From assembly GCA_943704495.1 (NCBI GenBank), contig CALSCR010001216.1, forward strand, positions 1-64,000: a stretch of 64,000 bases of DNA, written 5' to 3'. The position numbers were made by a program, and so were the translations under genes. The DNA is from Pigoraptor chileana (taxonomy: Eukaryota > Opisthokonta > Filasterea). Positions 10,841 to 22,900 of the stretch are shown piece after piece (positions within the stretch are counted from its first letter, which is position 1; each line of letters starts with the position of its first letter). The notes beneath the pieces were generated by a model. It saw only the letters and a program-made list of their open reading frames with translations. It was not told where the DNA came from and searched no databases.

Positions 10841-13800
10841 ATTTGCCAATTTCATCCGTGGAGGAAATGCATAAGTACAAATATAACACCATCATGTTAC
10901 CAATTATTCTTAATAAGGTCTTTCCGTGCCTCACCATGGTAGGGGGCGTAAGATGGGAACGATGATCCGTTTCGCAATCAACGTTGCTTGTCACCCGGCA
11001 ACCAGCTCAGAATGCCGTGCCGCGGCTTTGACCCAGCCGTTCTATCCCACAATCCGACTACCATGCATATCAAAAAACGCCAGAAACTCATCTCTTCATT
11101 GTTTTTTTTTGTGTGGTACATATTCAGCGATCACTCTCATCGTTATCACGTGAACTGTGACTGCCGGCCGAATACTGGTCGGCCGGGGCCCACATGGAAT
11201 CCGCCACGGTGTGACGGAGAGACCTCGCCCGATTTATCAATTTTTTCGTCTACAACTGTGCAACTGTTGGTATCTAAGAAAATACTGATAGCCGAGCTCA
11301 GTAGTAAATGCTACTTAGTTTTGCTAGTTCTAATGCGCCGGGCTGGCACTGACTCGGCGTTTCAAATATGCGACTCGTTGTCCGCACTGACAGCGACTGA
11401 ACGTTGTCGAATACTGGTACGGTATTGAGTTACCGGGCTACCGATCCGCTGCACTTAGGGTGCCGGCTTGGTTATGTCTCGGCAGCAGCTGCCGGGGCAC
11501 CGGCGCCGCGGCCGCTGAGTCTCTGACTCTCACAATAATGCATCAACATCGCGCATTACCAGCGGACACTAACTTTGAATACTACCTACCGGCGTATACA
11601 GATGGCGGCGATAAGGCTGGCAATGAAGGCAACTCGACCCAGAGTGAAATGTCAGTGGCGGCCGATCGGCTGCTTCAGTGACACTTCACGGTCAACAACC
11701 GAATCGGACCCACCCGAGGCCGCTGACTGCCGCGCCGGCCGGGCACCGCCGACTGAATTCAAGTGATCAACAAACCGCATCGGGAGTGCTCAGGGCTGAG
11801 CTTGTGCACGGCCGGCCGGGCGGCAATCTTTCGGCTTACCGAAACGATATCACGGAAACTGTATGTTCAAGGCTCCTTTTTCAAGTTGGTGGTGGTACTA
11901 ATCCTGAACGGCGCGGTCGGATCAGAGTCTGCAGCTGGCCGCGGCATCACTAATTTGCCGGACTCAAATGATATCCATTCGGCTTATTTTATTGACGCTG
12001 AGAGTGTCGGTGTCGACCTTTGCTCAGCTACTGCGCCGGTCGACCAAGGAGATTGTCACTCTTCACGGAACGGACAGTGTCACCATTGAACTGAATGGCC
12101 CTTCATCAGCCGTCAGCCCACAACGTAGGCCCGAGCTGTTGAGAATCAGCATTCCAACCGTTCGGGGTCTGCGATCACTGAGGCCGCCGGCGATTATCAT
12201 GCTGACAGCGCCGTTGCCCATTACAACTGTAGTCGACCACTGACATGTGCATCGCATCCCCACATGCGGCACCGGCGCGACCGGCTGAATCTCCGTTACA
12301 TCAGGTGAGCCGAACCGTTTGGAACTAACAATAAACCGTAGCGTATGAATGATTTGAAAGTACTGCAGCACAAGGCCGGGGTCGCGCGGGCCACAGTACA
12401 GTCCCAAAATTGTCGGTCACGGCCACGCCGGTAGTACAGGCCGCTGAGCAGATCAGATTTTCAGCAACGCGGAAGTGATTATGAGGATAAGCAGTGTGCC
12501 ACCGCAATTAAAATTGATCCTGACAGTACGATGCATGCCGCTGACACGCGGCTGCCGGTCCATTCTCAGATTCATTAGCCGGTGACTGTGTTGTGTACCA
12601 TTACTGAACTGAGGTGGCGTGCGGGCGGCCGCAGCCGCCGCAGCCCCGGGCAGCAACATGTCGATTTTCGGAACCGATGGTGCCTGGGGTGCGGCCGCCG
12701 GCGGCTGTGCCGGTGTCCCAGCACATAGCCGGAATACATTAATTTGCAGTTACTCGCATTCGCCACGACTGAATGCAGACTTAAGTCGGTAGTGACGCTA
12801 ATTTTATAGGACTACTTTGGCTGCCGCCGGTTTCGTTCGCGGCTGTCAATGCGGCACTGAGAAAGACCGACGGCTGTTATTGTTGCCGCTGCGAGCAGAT
12901 TATTTGCATTCTTCATGCATGTCGGCGTGGCTGTTGCCGCCTCTCGCCCGTTGTGGCCTCCGATGATTGAAGCCATCATTGGCCGTCCGCACGCGGTCTG
13001 GCATGAAAAACAGTCGACGAAATTGGAAAATTATCAGGTGGCGTGACTGTGTTTTGTGTCACTGTGCCCACGGCCGATGTTGGCACGCCGTCGGTGCTGA
13101 TGGGAGAAGCACATTGAAGTACTTCACAGAAAAAGTCTCATGCCGTTCTAATTGACTGACAAATGGAACAAAAACTTTTGAGCGCGTGACCCCACTTTGA
13201 GTGGACAAGCAAAAAAATAAATAAAAGGCGGTCGGGGATTAGGAGGAATTAAATTAAAGCTCCATAGAGAAGTAAGTGTAATCCCTGTGTAGAATAAATA
13301 TTTATTTATTTTTGTTGAAAAAGCACAGAGGTCAAATCGGTGAGAATCCCTGACAATCGGTGGCACCCCTTCCTAATTTGGGGAACAGTGCTTGCCGTTC
13401 TATAAATACATTTTGCAGTATCCAATGAAGTCGAAAGGACGAATATACGTTCCACGCAGTGTGGTGAGGGAAAGAATGTTCCGGCCCATTATTTACCCGA
13501 TCCGCAACGACATTGATTTTCTTCGTTGTTCATTTTTCGGTTTATATCAATTTTGTATTATTACTTAAATATCGTAGTGCATTTCTCTTACAGCGACTTT
13601 ATTTTTGAGGGCAAATTGTATCGCCCGTTATTAATATTTTTCCATTCACTTTTTTTGACTTTATTCCCCCCCCCAATTTACATGTTGAATTTTTTATGGA
13701 AACAAGGCACGAGAATTCAGATCTGGATTCAATATTACTTCTATAAGTGGGGAAACCACCACCAGAGGATGAAAAAAACGTAAATAAATAAATACAAAAA

Positions 13801-14328
13801 AATTCCACAGCTCGCAGTCACGCCGGACAAAAGTACTGTCCATTCCCCTACAAACCGTCCACCGTCGCTGCACAGAGCATCGCCTCCAACCAACACGCAC
13901 CATACTATTTGCATACAAGCGCATTGCCAACCCAGCGGCGCCCTGACACTCGCAAACCGTGCCCGTATGCCCGGGTGCACACCCCGTTCCATCCGCAGAC
14001 TGCCTCGCACTTCTTCCTGTGCTCGGTCTCTTGTGAGTCCATACTACTACTGTGTACTGTATTATCCTTTAGAAAATGAATTGTGCAACTGTGCTACAAT
14101 ACCTCGTAATCTTCTCTACCTGCCAGCTTTCTCTTATCCTATCCTTCGCTCGCGGTTGGTCAAAGGCACTTCAGCACAGTTTCTCGCTCGCTGACTGGTA
14201 CGGTCCTCGGCACTTGTTGGAATAGCCTCTTCCTAAACGTCAACTTACGTCACAACGGCGGACGGCCCTGTATTGCTGTTGTCGCGAGTTGGCAATCCAT
14301 TTCAAAGTGTCAACCAAAGCATGTGTAC
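10841..14328. other. Gene-poor region between ZCCHC9 and HSF
   Basis: About 3.5 kb with no convincing exon. It holds the island at about 11140-13160, described separately, then an AT-rich stretch (about 13160-13800) with poly-T and poly-C runs. From 13800 to 14328 lies ordinary sequence that probably carries the HSF promoter. One CACGTG is at 11147-11152. A TTACGTCAC motif like a CRE/bZIP half site lies near 14246. Confidence 0.6.
11140..13160. other. Compositionally odd, non-coding island of unknown origin
   Basis: This 2 kb block is unusually rich in CCGG, GGCCGG, CCGCCG and ACTG/ACTGA words. It lacks the CA, GT and GA tracts found in nearly every other noncoding stretch here. No frame stays open beyond about 110 codons and none shows a domain. 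It ends abruptly in AT-rich sequence near 13160. I see no terminal repeats or target-site duplication. It may be an old unrecognised insertion or foreign DNA. Confidence 0.4.
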
Positions 14329-16139
14329 ATGATGGTTGCAAATACGGCGGAAATGCACGAAACTATGACCGCGCCTATTCAAGGCGGCGACGACCGGTGA
14401 GTCTTCCTTTTACTCAAGTGGATGTGATCCATGCAGTTTCCTGTTACACAGTAGCAGTGTGTACGTGCGTGTTGGGGGGGGGGGGGGGGAGAGTCACCAA
14501 TTGGCGCTTCTGTGTCATTTGTTGCCATTGAATACTGAATGTTCCTATCTGCATCAACGCATTCTCAGCACCGCCACCGTCTCAGCGGCGGCAAGTGGGT
14601 CTGGATCCCCACCCGAGTCGCGATCGCCTTCAACACTTTCAGCTCTGCATGCTGATTCGCCATCGTCGGACATGGATGCCGAGCACGGGAGGACCGACGG
14701 CTCTGCCACGACACCCTCAGATCCCGCCGTAGCAAGCGTTCTCAACGGCCAGTTGAAGTTTCAGACGGCGTCTCGTTTCGTGTTGAAACTGAGGACGCTT
14801 CTTGATTCGAAAGAGAACAACGAGGCTATTTGCTGGAGCGACGACGGCTCGTGTATCGTTATTGGCGACACCACCAAATTCCAACTAATGATCCTCGCAA
14901 AGTCGTTCAAGACAAACAATTTTTCAAGTTTTGTACGACAGGTAGGCCATGTGTTTCATTTGGTAATTGATGAGCAATAATTCAGCTTGGTTGTTGGTAT
15001 GGTGGCTGATGACGACTCTTTGCTCCGTTGTCGATGCAGCTCAATATGTACGGCTTCCACAAAGTCAATGGATTTAAGCACGCGCCCGAGAAGAAAAGCC
15101 CTGTTGTGTTTCAACACCCAAACTTCCATCGGGACAACCCAGAGCTTCTTCTCAACATTCGTCGAGCACAGACACGGAGCAGTGCTGCAAGGTCGCAGTC
15201 GGCACAGTCTGCAACACCGCCCCCGTCTTCAGGGCCGCGCGGGCTGGCGGGCCGCCCAGGGAAAATTACTGGATCCCCATATAACGACACCCCGCACATG
15301 CGCCAATCTTACATGCACGCACCGTATCCGCCCATGGCACGGCACTCCCCGACGGGTAATGACGGCTGGGGGCTCAAGACGCACTCCGGGGACAGCCGCC
15401 ACTCGCAGTATCCCGTGGCTATGCCGCCGCACGGATATGGTCACCCATCAACAACAGGCCGTATGCGCAGGCGCCCGACTCTGAACATCACAATGACGGG
15501 TATTCGCGTATGGCTGAGCCGCTGTACTATGCCCGCGCGATGCCCATGCACATGATGGGGCCATACGGTCCCGGACCCCATGTTTATTCCCCTTACTCGA
15601 ACTATGGACCTCCGCCGCAGCACGTGTTGCCCATGTATGACGGACAAGGGTATAGCTACCCGCAGCACGCGCAATACTACGGTGGTTATAATCCTGGCGT
15701 CCGACCGGCTTTCAATGGGGAATACCAACAAATGCAAGTTCCACTTCCAACGAAGGGACCGATGGCTGCAATTGCGGAGGGGCAGCCTTCGCCTGATCGC
15801 ATCGCATATCAATCTGGCGAGAATGCTACCGTTGTTAACATCGACCGCGACGGTTCGATGGCGGCACTCACAAGCGCCGTTGCCCTGCATCAGTCGGGGA
15901 TGTCGGCAGGCGCCCCAATGCATGCGGCGGCCCCCCTCGAACACGCCGCGATATTGGCGGATTTGGCTCAAGCCCACAGTCCCAAAGACGCTTCATCTTC
16001 GCCGCGAGAGTCTGGGACTGTGTCTGATGCCGAGCGTATCCACTCCAACGGGGACACGGGAACGCCGCCCGGTCGCATCTTGCCATTGAAGCGCGAGGAG
16101 ACTGAAGAGAATGGCTCGCGGTTATGGCGATCTTTTTAA
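14329..16139 (+). CDS. Heat shock transcription factor (HSF), with one apparent frame break
   Basis: The HSF DNA-binding domain is complete: SRFVLKLRTLLDSKENNEAI, then FQLMILAKSFKTNNFSSFVRQ, then after the splice LNMYGFHKVNGFKHAP. It binds nGAAn heat shock elements as a trimer. Exons are 14329-14396, 14569-14941 and 15040-16139; splice phases agree. The ATG at 14329 (MMVANTAEM) was chosen because its exon joins in frame. Downstream the protein is rich in Pro, Tyr, Met and His (MHMMGPYGPGP, NYGPPPQ), with no clear heptad repeat beyond the domain. The reading frame shifts between about 15430 and 15460, where one base appears to be missing. Without that shift the protein would end early at 15555. 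An intron-1 poly-G run lies at about 14474-14489. Confidence 0.88.
14474..14489. repeat. Poly-G run in HSF intron 1
   Basis: About sixteen consecutive G residues lie inside the first HSF intron. The length may be inexact in the assembly. Confidence 0.9.
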
Positions 16140-16992
16140 CTTCGTTTGCCTAAACTGATAGTATATTCTCGTTCTTGTGTGGGTCAAAATGTGTATGGCG
16201 ATTCTTTGTATGTGAATTCACACAATGGCTCCAGACGTGATACATTGTGCTTTAGCTAACACAGTCTGACTGGCTGCATACGCGTTGTGTTTGCGTTCTG
16301 GCTTTTGCGTTTCAATAACTTGTCTGACCCGGTGTACCAACAATTGATGGGGGCCGATTAAAATTCTGCGTTTGTCGCAAGTTGACTGACGTGCGTGCTA
16401 ACTCTCGTCCACGTGTTCTATGAGCCTTTGTCCCTCTGTCGACGGCTGCACCAAAGAGGGAGAGCAACCCAACTGTGCGTTGTTTGCTGACGCACGGAAT
16501 TTCCCCTCCTCACTGTGGGCCGAGGTGGCGCCCTAAGGCACGGACTGCTCGGCTCCCGGCGTTCCGTGATGTGGCAACCCGTCATCTGGATTCTGGCCAC
16601 AAAAGGAAATGCAGTATTTTACATTTACTTAAAAGACCTATGACACTTATTACTACTATATTAGGCTAGGGGTGATTTTCACGTGACCTGGCACGTGATT
16701 GTGGATATTTTCGGTGGCCGGACACACCTGTCTCAGACAAAAAGAATACAGGAAAGAACTTTGGCAATGGCACTAAGCGAGATGGTTCAGAGGACCTGCA
16801 GCAATTGCATTACGTGTGTTTCATTCATATATCCTCCGGCTCAGTTCGTCTCTTTGATGTACTCTCCTGATTATCGTTGCGGGTAAGTGCGCCTCGCATT
16901 TCTCTTGTTTCACGTCTTACAATTTTTATTATGGGTGTGCTTCGCCTTCCAACGGTATTTCGAAGTGTTTCAATGCTGAAGCTCTTCCGCTG
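16140..16992. promoter_or_regulatory. Spacer between HSF and the P5B ATPase with three CACGTG boxes
   Basis: CACGTG occurs at 16410-16415, 16680-16685 and 16692-16697. The last two are only six bases apart, about 300 bases before the ATPase start. No gene is recognised in the spacer. Confidence 0.5.
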
Positions 16993-19891
16993 ATGTCTTC
17001 ATCTTGTGCCATTCCAGCCACTGGCTTCATTACGTCCTTTCAGGACGCCTACTTTCAAACGAAGATGGCTTCCTATCTCGATACCAAGTCAGTACCGATT
17101 GCGTCTGATGTGGGCGTGAAGAAGGCGGTGCCCATGGACACCCTCGGGTCGTCGTCGTCTTCAAAGCGCAAAGAAGTGTCGACAGCCGATGAGGACAACG
17201 CCATTCTCACCATCAAGTGGATCGAGTTCTACTCGTCTTCACTTGCCCGCGAGGTGCTCACGTGGCTGCTGTGCATTGTGACGGGCGGCCTCCTCTTCAT
17301 TGTTACGCGGTGGTATCCATCCTTAGAGACGCGCATCCGCTTCCGCCGCGTTGAATCGAACGACCCGGCTGCCGACCGTGTGCTCGTTTCCTCTCTGGAC
17401 GACATTCTCACTATCACAGATGTTCTCTCTTTGGATCCCTCCGACATTGCCGCCGGCTGGAAGCCCGTTCGTCACGTGCCCTTTCGTTTCAGGCTTGATG
17501 CATCCAACTCAATTCCACGCCAGTTTCGTTGGCGTCACGAGCGCTTTTGGTATGGTGCAGATTCACAGTCGTGGTCTCGGCGTGCTTTCGACACTTCTCT
17601 CACTTATGCAGAGATTCACAGGTTGGTGCTGTCACACGCTCTTGAGCAAACACACTGTGTCGTCTTGTCCACATGGGTTCTTTGTTCTTTTGGATCTGTG
17701 TGGTTTCTGTCGTGCTCTGCGGTGCTTGTGTTGACCAGCGGTGATTGCGTGGCGACACTTTTGTCCGCAGGATTGCTGCAGAACGCGCATGCGAGACACT
17801 TGAAAAGTCTCCATTTGAAGCGAGTGGCCACAATGAGGTGCGTCTTACGTTTTCGCGTTGTGAGTTTTGTGCAGAACTCTTTGTGCATCTGAATCCATGT
17901 CACCTCAGCTGCTTGAGAGAGTGTAACCACTTAAATCCGTAATCCCTGCCTGCATGCTGCAGCTTGCTTCTCGCTTTGGCGTGTCGTCTGCTGCCGAGGC
18001 ATACGAGCTGCGTCGACAGCTGACATATGGTCTGAACCTCCTCGACATTAATCCGCCGACCTTTCTTGCGCTCGTTGTGACGGAGATGCTGAAGCCGTTT
18101 TTTGCCTTCCAAGTGTTCGCAGTGGGAGTGTGGTTTGCGCAGGCGTACCTGACGTACGCGTCGCTCATTGCCTTTATGACGATTTGCTCGGTACTGTCGG
18201 CCGCATACAATCAGTGGCGCAACATGGGCGCCCTTCAGAAGATAGCGCTCCACGAATGCGACGTCACCAAACTGGTCCTGGCGAGCAATCAGGTGGGATG
18301 ATAACTCTTTTTCCGGGAAAATCAATTGCAATTCTGTTTTCATGACGCAATTGCAACGTTAAGAATTGTATCGACTTTGTTTATTGTGATGGTGATTCGG
18401 ACGCGACAAATGTGATTTTGCGTGTCTCTCATTGCGATGGACGCTTGTTTGAATGCAGAATGGGAAACCCGTTTTCAAGCGCATTAAGGTGCGATCTTCG
18501 GCACTCGAGCCCGGTGATCTGGTTGAGGTGACGCGAAACATGGTCTTCCCTTGCGACCTCGCCATTCTCTCTGGTGGGGATTGGGAATTTTGGCTGCTCA
18601 TCGTGTTTGTGCGTGTGCGTGTACATGTGCGTGTGCGTGTTTGTATTTCTGGACTTGAAGTTTTCTTCCGTCCATATTCCTCGTACAGCTTCTGATAGTT
18701 TATTGGTCACCGAATCTGCTGTCGTGCATGTATTCTCGTCTCTATTGCGATCACGTGGAGCTCTTATACCATACACGCGTCAATCTCAATGTTGCATCTG
18801 TCTGTGATAGGGCACTGTGTTGTCTCTGAGTCGATGCTCACTGGCGAGTCTGCACCCGTGCTCAAGACGGCACTTCCTGTGGAGAAGGTTTCCGACGGCG
18901 TAAAATTCAAGATTGACTCCGATCGGGAGGCAAAGTACACCCTCTTTTCCGGAACCAACGTGCTCCAGACAAAGTTTCCGTCGGCCGCTCCTGCTGGCGC
19001 ATTCAGGTATGACGGATGAGGATTGTGAATGCAAAAACGCCCTGATTTCCTGCATAATCTCTGTTTAATATCAATCCTGCGGATGGCATGCACCCATGCT
19101 CATTACTCTTAGTTTTTATGTTGGCATTTTTTCGGTTTCTTTCGATGCTGCAATATGCGTGTAGCTCAAGTGGCGTTCCGGAAACCATATGGGAGTTTGC
19201 CTCGACTTCAGTCGAGGGTGCATCGACGGGGCGACGGAAGAGTGGGGCAGAGTCGGCATGCATGCCGGTGGTCGCGACAGTCCTCCGCACGGGCTTTTCC
19301 ACGGCAAAGGGCCAGCTGATTCGCGCCATTCTGTTTCCAAAGCCTGCAAAGTTTGACTTTGAAAGCCAGTCATACCGCTTCATGTGGATTCTCGTGCTAG
19401 GTGTGTTGCGTGTGTGTGTGTGTGTGTGGGTGTGCGTGCGTGCGTACGTCTTGTGTGTATGTATGTGTGTGAGTTCGGGTGTGTGTGTATGTAGATGTGT
19501 CTGTATGCGCTTGTGTCTGTGTGCCCCTGTGTCTGTGTGTGCTGGGTGACGTCAGTCATCAATCGACGTTGAAGTTGTTTTTCGCCTTCAGTTTCTCAAA
19601 GTTCGTCCACTGGTTTTCCATCGCTCATCTTTCTGGTGCAGGTCTCACGACAGGCTGCGCTGCGACGATTGTCTATTACGTTCAGAACGGAGAGACGTGG
19701 CAGGACACCATTATTGACATTTTGAATCTGATCACAATCACCATCCCACCGGCCCTGCCTCTCGCCCTCACGATAGGCATTTCCATTTCGTTTGCGCGCC
19801 TTAACAAGAAGAAGGTGTGTGTGTGTGTGCGTGTGTAAGTGCGTGCACCAGTGTGTATGTGTGTGTGTGTATGTGTGTGTGTGTGTGTTTG

Positions 19892-19931
<40 letters not shown>

Positions 19932-22900
19932 TGTGTATGTGGGTTCATAGGGAATAGGCGATGGCTACAGTGGTCCAGGATGGAACCTGTTGAAGTGAAT
20001 GATGTGTCCGCTACCTGTTATTCGTTCAACCGTGAGGCATCGATATTTGCGAGCCATTGGACCCAACCTATTTTTCACTCGCGCGGGCACTCACACCCAC
20101 ATTTGTGTGTGTGCGTTGCTTCAGATGTTCTGCACTGCGCCACCCCGGATAAGTGCTTCAGGGCGCGTCAACTGCCTCTGTTTTGACAAGACGGGCACTC
20201 TTACGGAGGATGGACTGACCCTCCGGGGTGTCCATCCTGTCTCGTACCAGTACCAGGGCGGGCCTCGCATAGCTCCGATTGAGTCGAACCTAGAGACGCT
20301 CTACGGCAGCGGCATTGGACAGAACGTTCTCAGCGGTGCTAATAACGCAACGACGAGCCTTGCGCTGTCGCACCTCCTCGCGGCGTGCCACAGCATATCC
20401 GTGTTGGACGACAACGAGAAGGAAGACTACGACCACGACAAGGCCAAGTCGGGTGAGCTCCCGCAAGGGGCTGGAAGCGCACCCCACTATGTGGGCGATC
20501 CGCTCGAGATTCAGATGTTTGCGAGTACCGGATGGAAGTATCTGCAGCGACCCCTCCCAGGTAAGTTGTCGTGGTTTCCTGCTAGTGGTATGTGGGTGGT
20601 AGGTTAGTGGGTGTGCAGAGGAGTGTAATCAATAATAATGGCATCCTCTGTCTCTGTCTCTCTCGCTCCCTCTCATTTCTCGCCCAGGTGAGCAACCTGT
20701 GTCGATTGAACTCAGTCGCATCTGGAATCACCCGAACCTTGCCTCGCATTCGGAAACTATTGTCTATCCGACGGATACCTTTTCCGGGCGTCCCGGCACC
20801 TTCGCCCTTGCAGTACTCCGCCGGTGCGTGTGTGCGTGTGTGTGTCTGTGTCTGTGTGTCTGTGTCTGTGTGTCTGTGTCTGTGTGTCTGTGTCTGTGTG
20901 TTTTCTATGTGTATGTGTGAGTGCGTGTTTTTATCTGTGTATGTTTTTGTGTATCGAATTTATTTTGTTGCGTCCTTGTTATTTGTATTTATCTTTCAAG
21001 AATAGTGGCCAGATTCTGTTGTAAGTGGAACACTTAGATGGTATGTTCTTTGTCACGCGATGCTCCACTTCAGATTCGACTTTGACTCTGAACTGCGGCG
21101 GATGAGCACAATTGTCCAACACCTTCCCCTCGGCGACTGTGGACCCGCCACAGACATATGGTCACTCCTTGTGAAGGGCGCCCCAGAATCACTGAAGTAA
21201 GAATTGTGGTTTGTTCCGCGGCTCTGCTTGATTTTTTCATTGCGTCGGTATTCTCGTCCTCCGACGTTCACGTATGTGTGTGCGTTCTTGTCTCCTTCAA
21301 TTATATGTGAGGCTGATCTGCTCTAAACAATAACGCACACACATATGTATATATATATATATCTATATACTCACGCACCACATACACACACGCACCATCG
21401 ACGGGGACAACAACAAAACGCAAATCGATGGTCTACCAGGGATATTTGTGCACCGGCGTCTGTACCGATTGACTTTGACGAGCAGCTCCACCGCCTCACG
21501 TTGGAGGGATTTCGTGTGCTTGCGTGCGCTTACAGGTGCGATAGTCAGCCACGCTGTATTGCAAAGGAGTACATGTTTTAAATCGTTGTGGTGCCGATAA
21601 TGTGTGTGTATGTCTGTTTGTCTGTGTGTCTGTGTGTGTTAATGGGTGTGCATTGTAACTCAACAAGCGCGGTCGTGTGGGCTGGAACTTTGTCCTTGGA
21701 TCGCTGCTGTGCAGGTCGCTCCCCGTGGGCGGCAACGGTCTCACTGCAGGCCGCATGGATCTCGAGCGGGATCTCGTCTTTGCGGGCTTTCTTGTTATGG
21801 AAAACAGACTCAAGAAAGAGACGCGGCCGGCACTTGAGGAGTACACACGCGCGGGACTCAGGCAGGCACGTGTATGCCTTTGTGTATACTTTACCCGTCG
21901 ATCTCAGATTGAAGTTAGATGGAATTATTTGATTGGGGCTGAAATAGCGGAGTATATATATTGGCATGCATGACATGTATTTTTGCACTTTTGATGGCCA
22001 ACGCAAACACCCCGGACGGACTTGAATGTGGGATTGACCAACCAGGCCAGCGGCAAGGAGATTGGAATGTATTGTCTTTGCCTTTCTGGGTGGCACAAGC
22101 AGCGGCCCATGCTGTTTGATGCAAGACTGAAGCCCTGACACAGACCAACCGCGTGAATGTGCTGTAAATACCCGCAGATTATGGTCACCGGGGACAACCC
22201 GCTGACAGCGACCGCGGTTGCGAGGCAGTGCGGCCCGTTCTTTCTGCGGCCATCGCGCATCGCCCTCCTCCTGGACCTCGAGGGCGACCGCCTTGTGTTG
22301 CGGGACGTTCTCCGCCCGGAGCAGTGGCACGACTTTGACGCGTTTGTTCAGCGCAGGGGCAGTCGGTGTGTGTCCGTGTGTGTCCACACGCTTCTTTTTT
22401 ACGTATATAGATTTATATATAGTTTCTCGCTGTGTCGGTGAAGTAGGTCTTCCAGCACTCATTTGTTGCTCTCGGGCTGTTATTGCGCAGTGCCTCTGAA
22501 TCGTACGAGCGGCGCGACGATGGATCCGAAGACCAGCCGATCATAGATCTCATGGAGATTCAAAATCTGGCCAGGGTACGGCACCAAATGAAACCGTCGT
22601 TCTGTGTGTGGGAGTGCACATGTGTGTGTCTTTGCATCACGTTGCATACTTATCTTTTTTGTTTTGTTGTGTACCCCCCCCCCNNNNNNNNNNCCCCCCA
22701 CACACACACACACACACAAACGCACACAATGCGCACAGGGATCGACCCTAAGTGCGGGCCCGTACACGCTCACCTCCCTCCCAACCGACGCCGATATTGT
22801 TGTCACGGGACGAGCGTTTTTCATGCTGCAGTCACGCCATCAAGATCAGGTGGGGCATTTGTTTCCGTCTTGCACACAACAAGTGCCATTGGCCGCAGGC

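Noticed and set aside
11140-13160. Genes in the odd island
   Set aside because: The open frames are short, in several overlapping frames, with no domain, no splice support and no family likeness.
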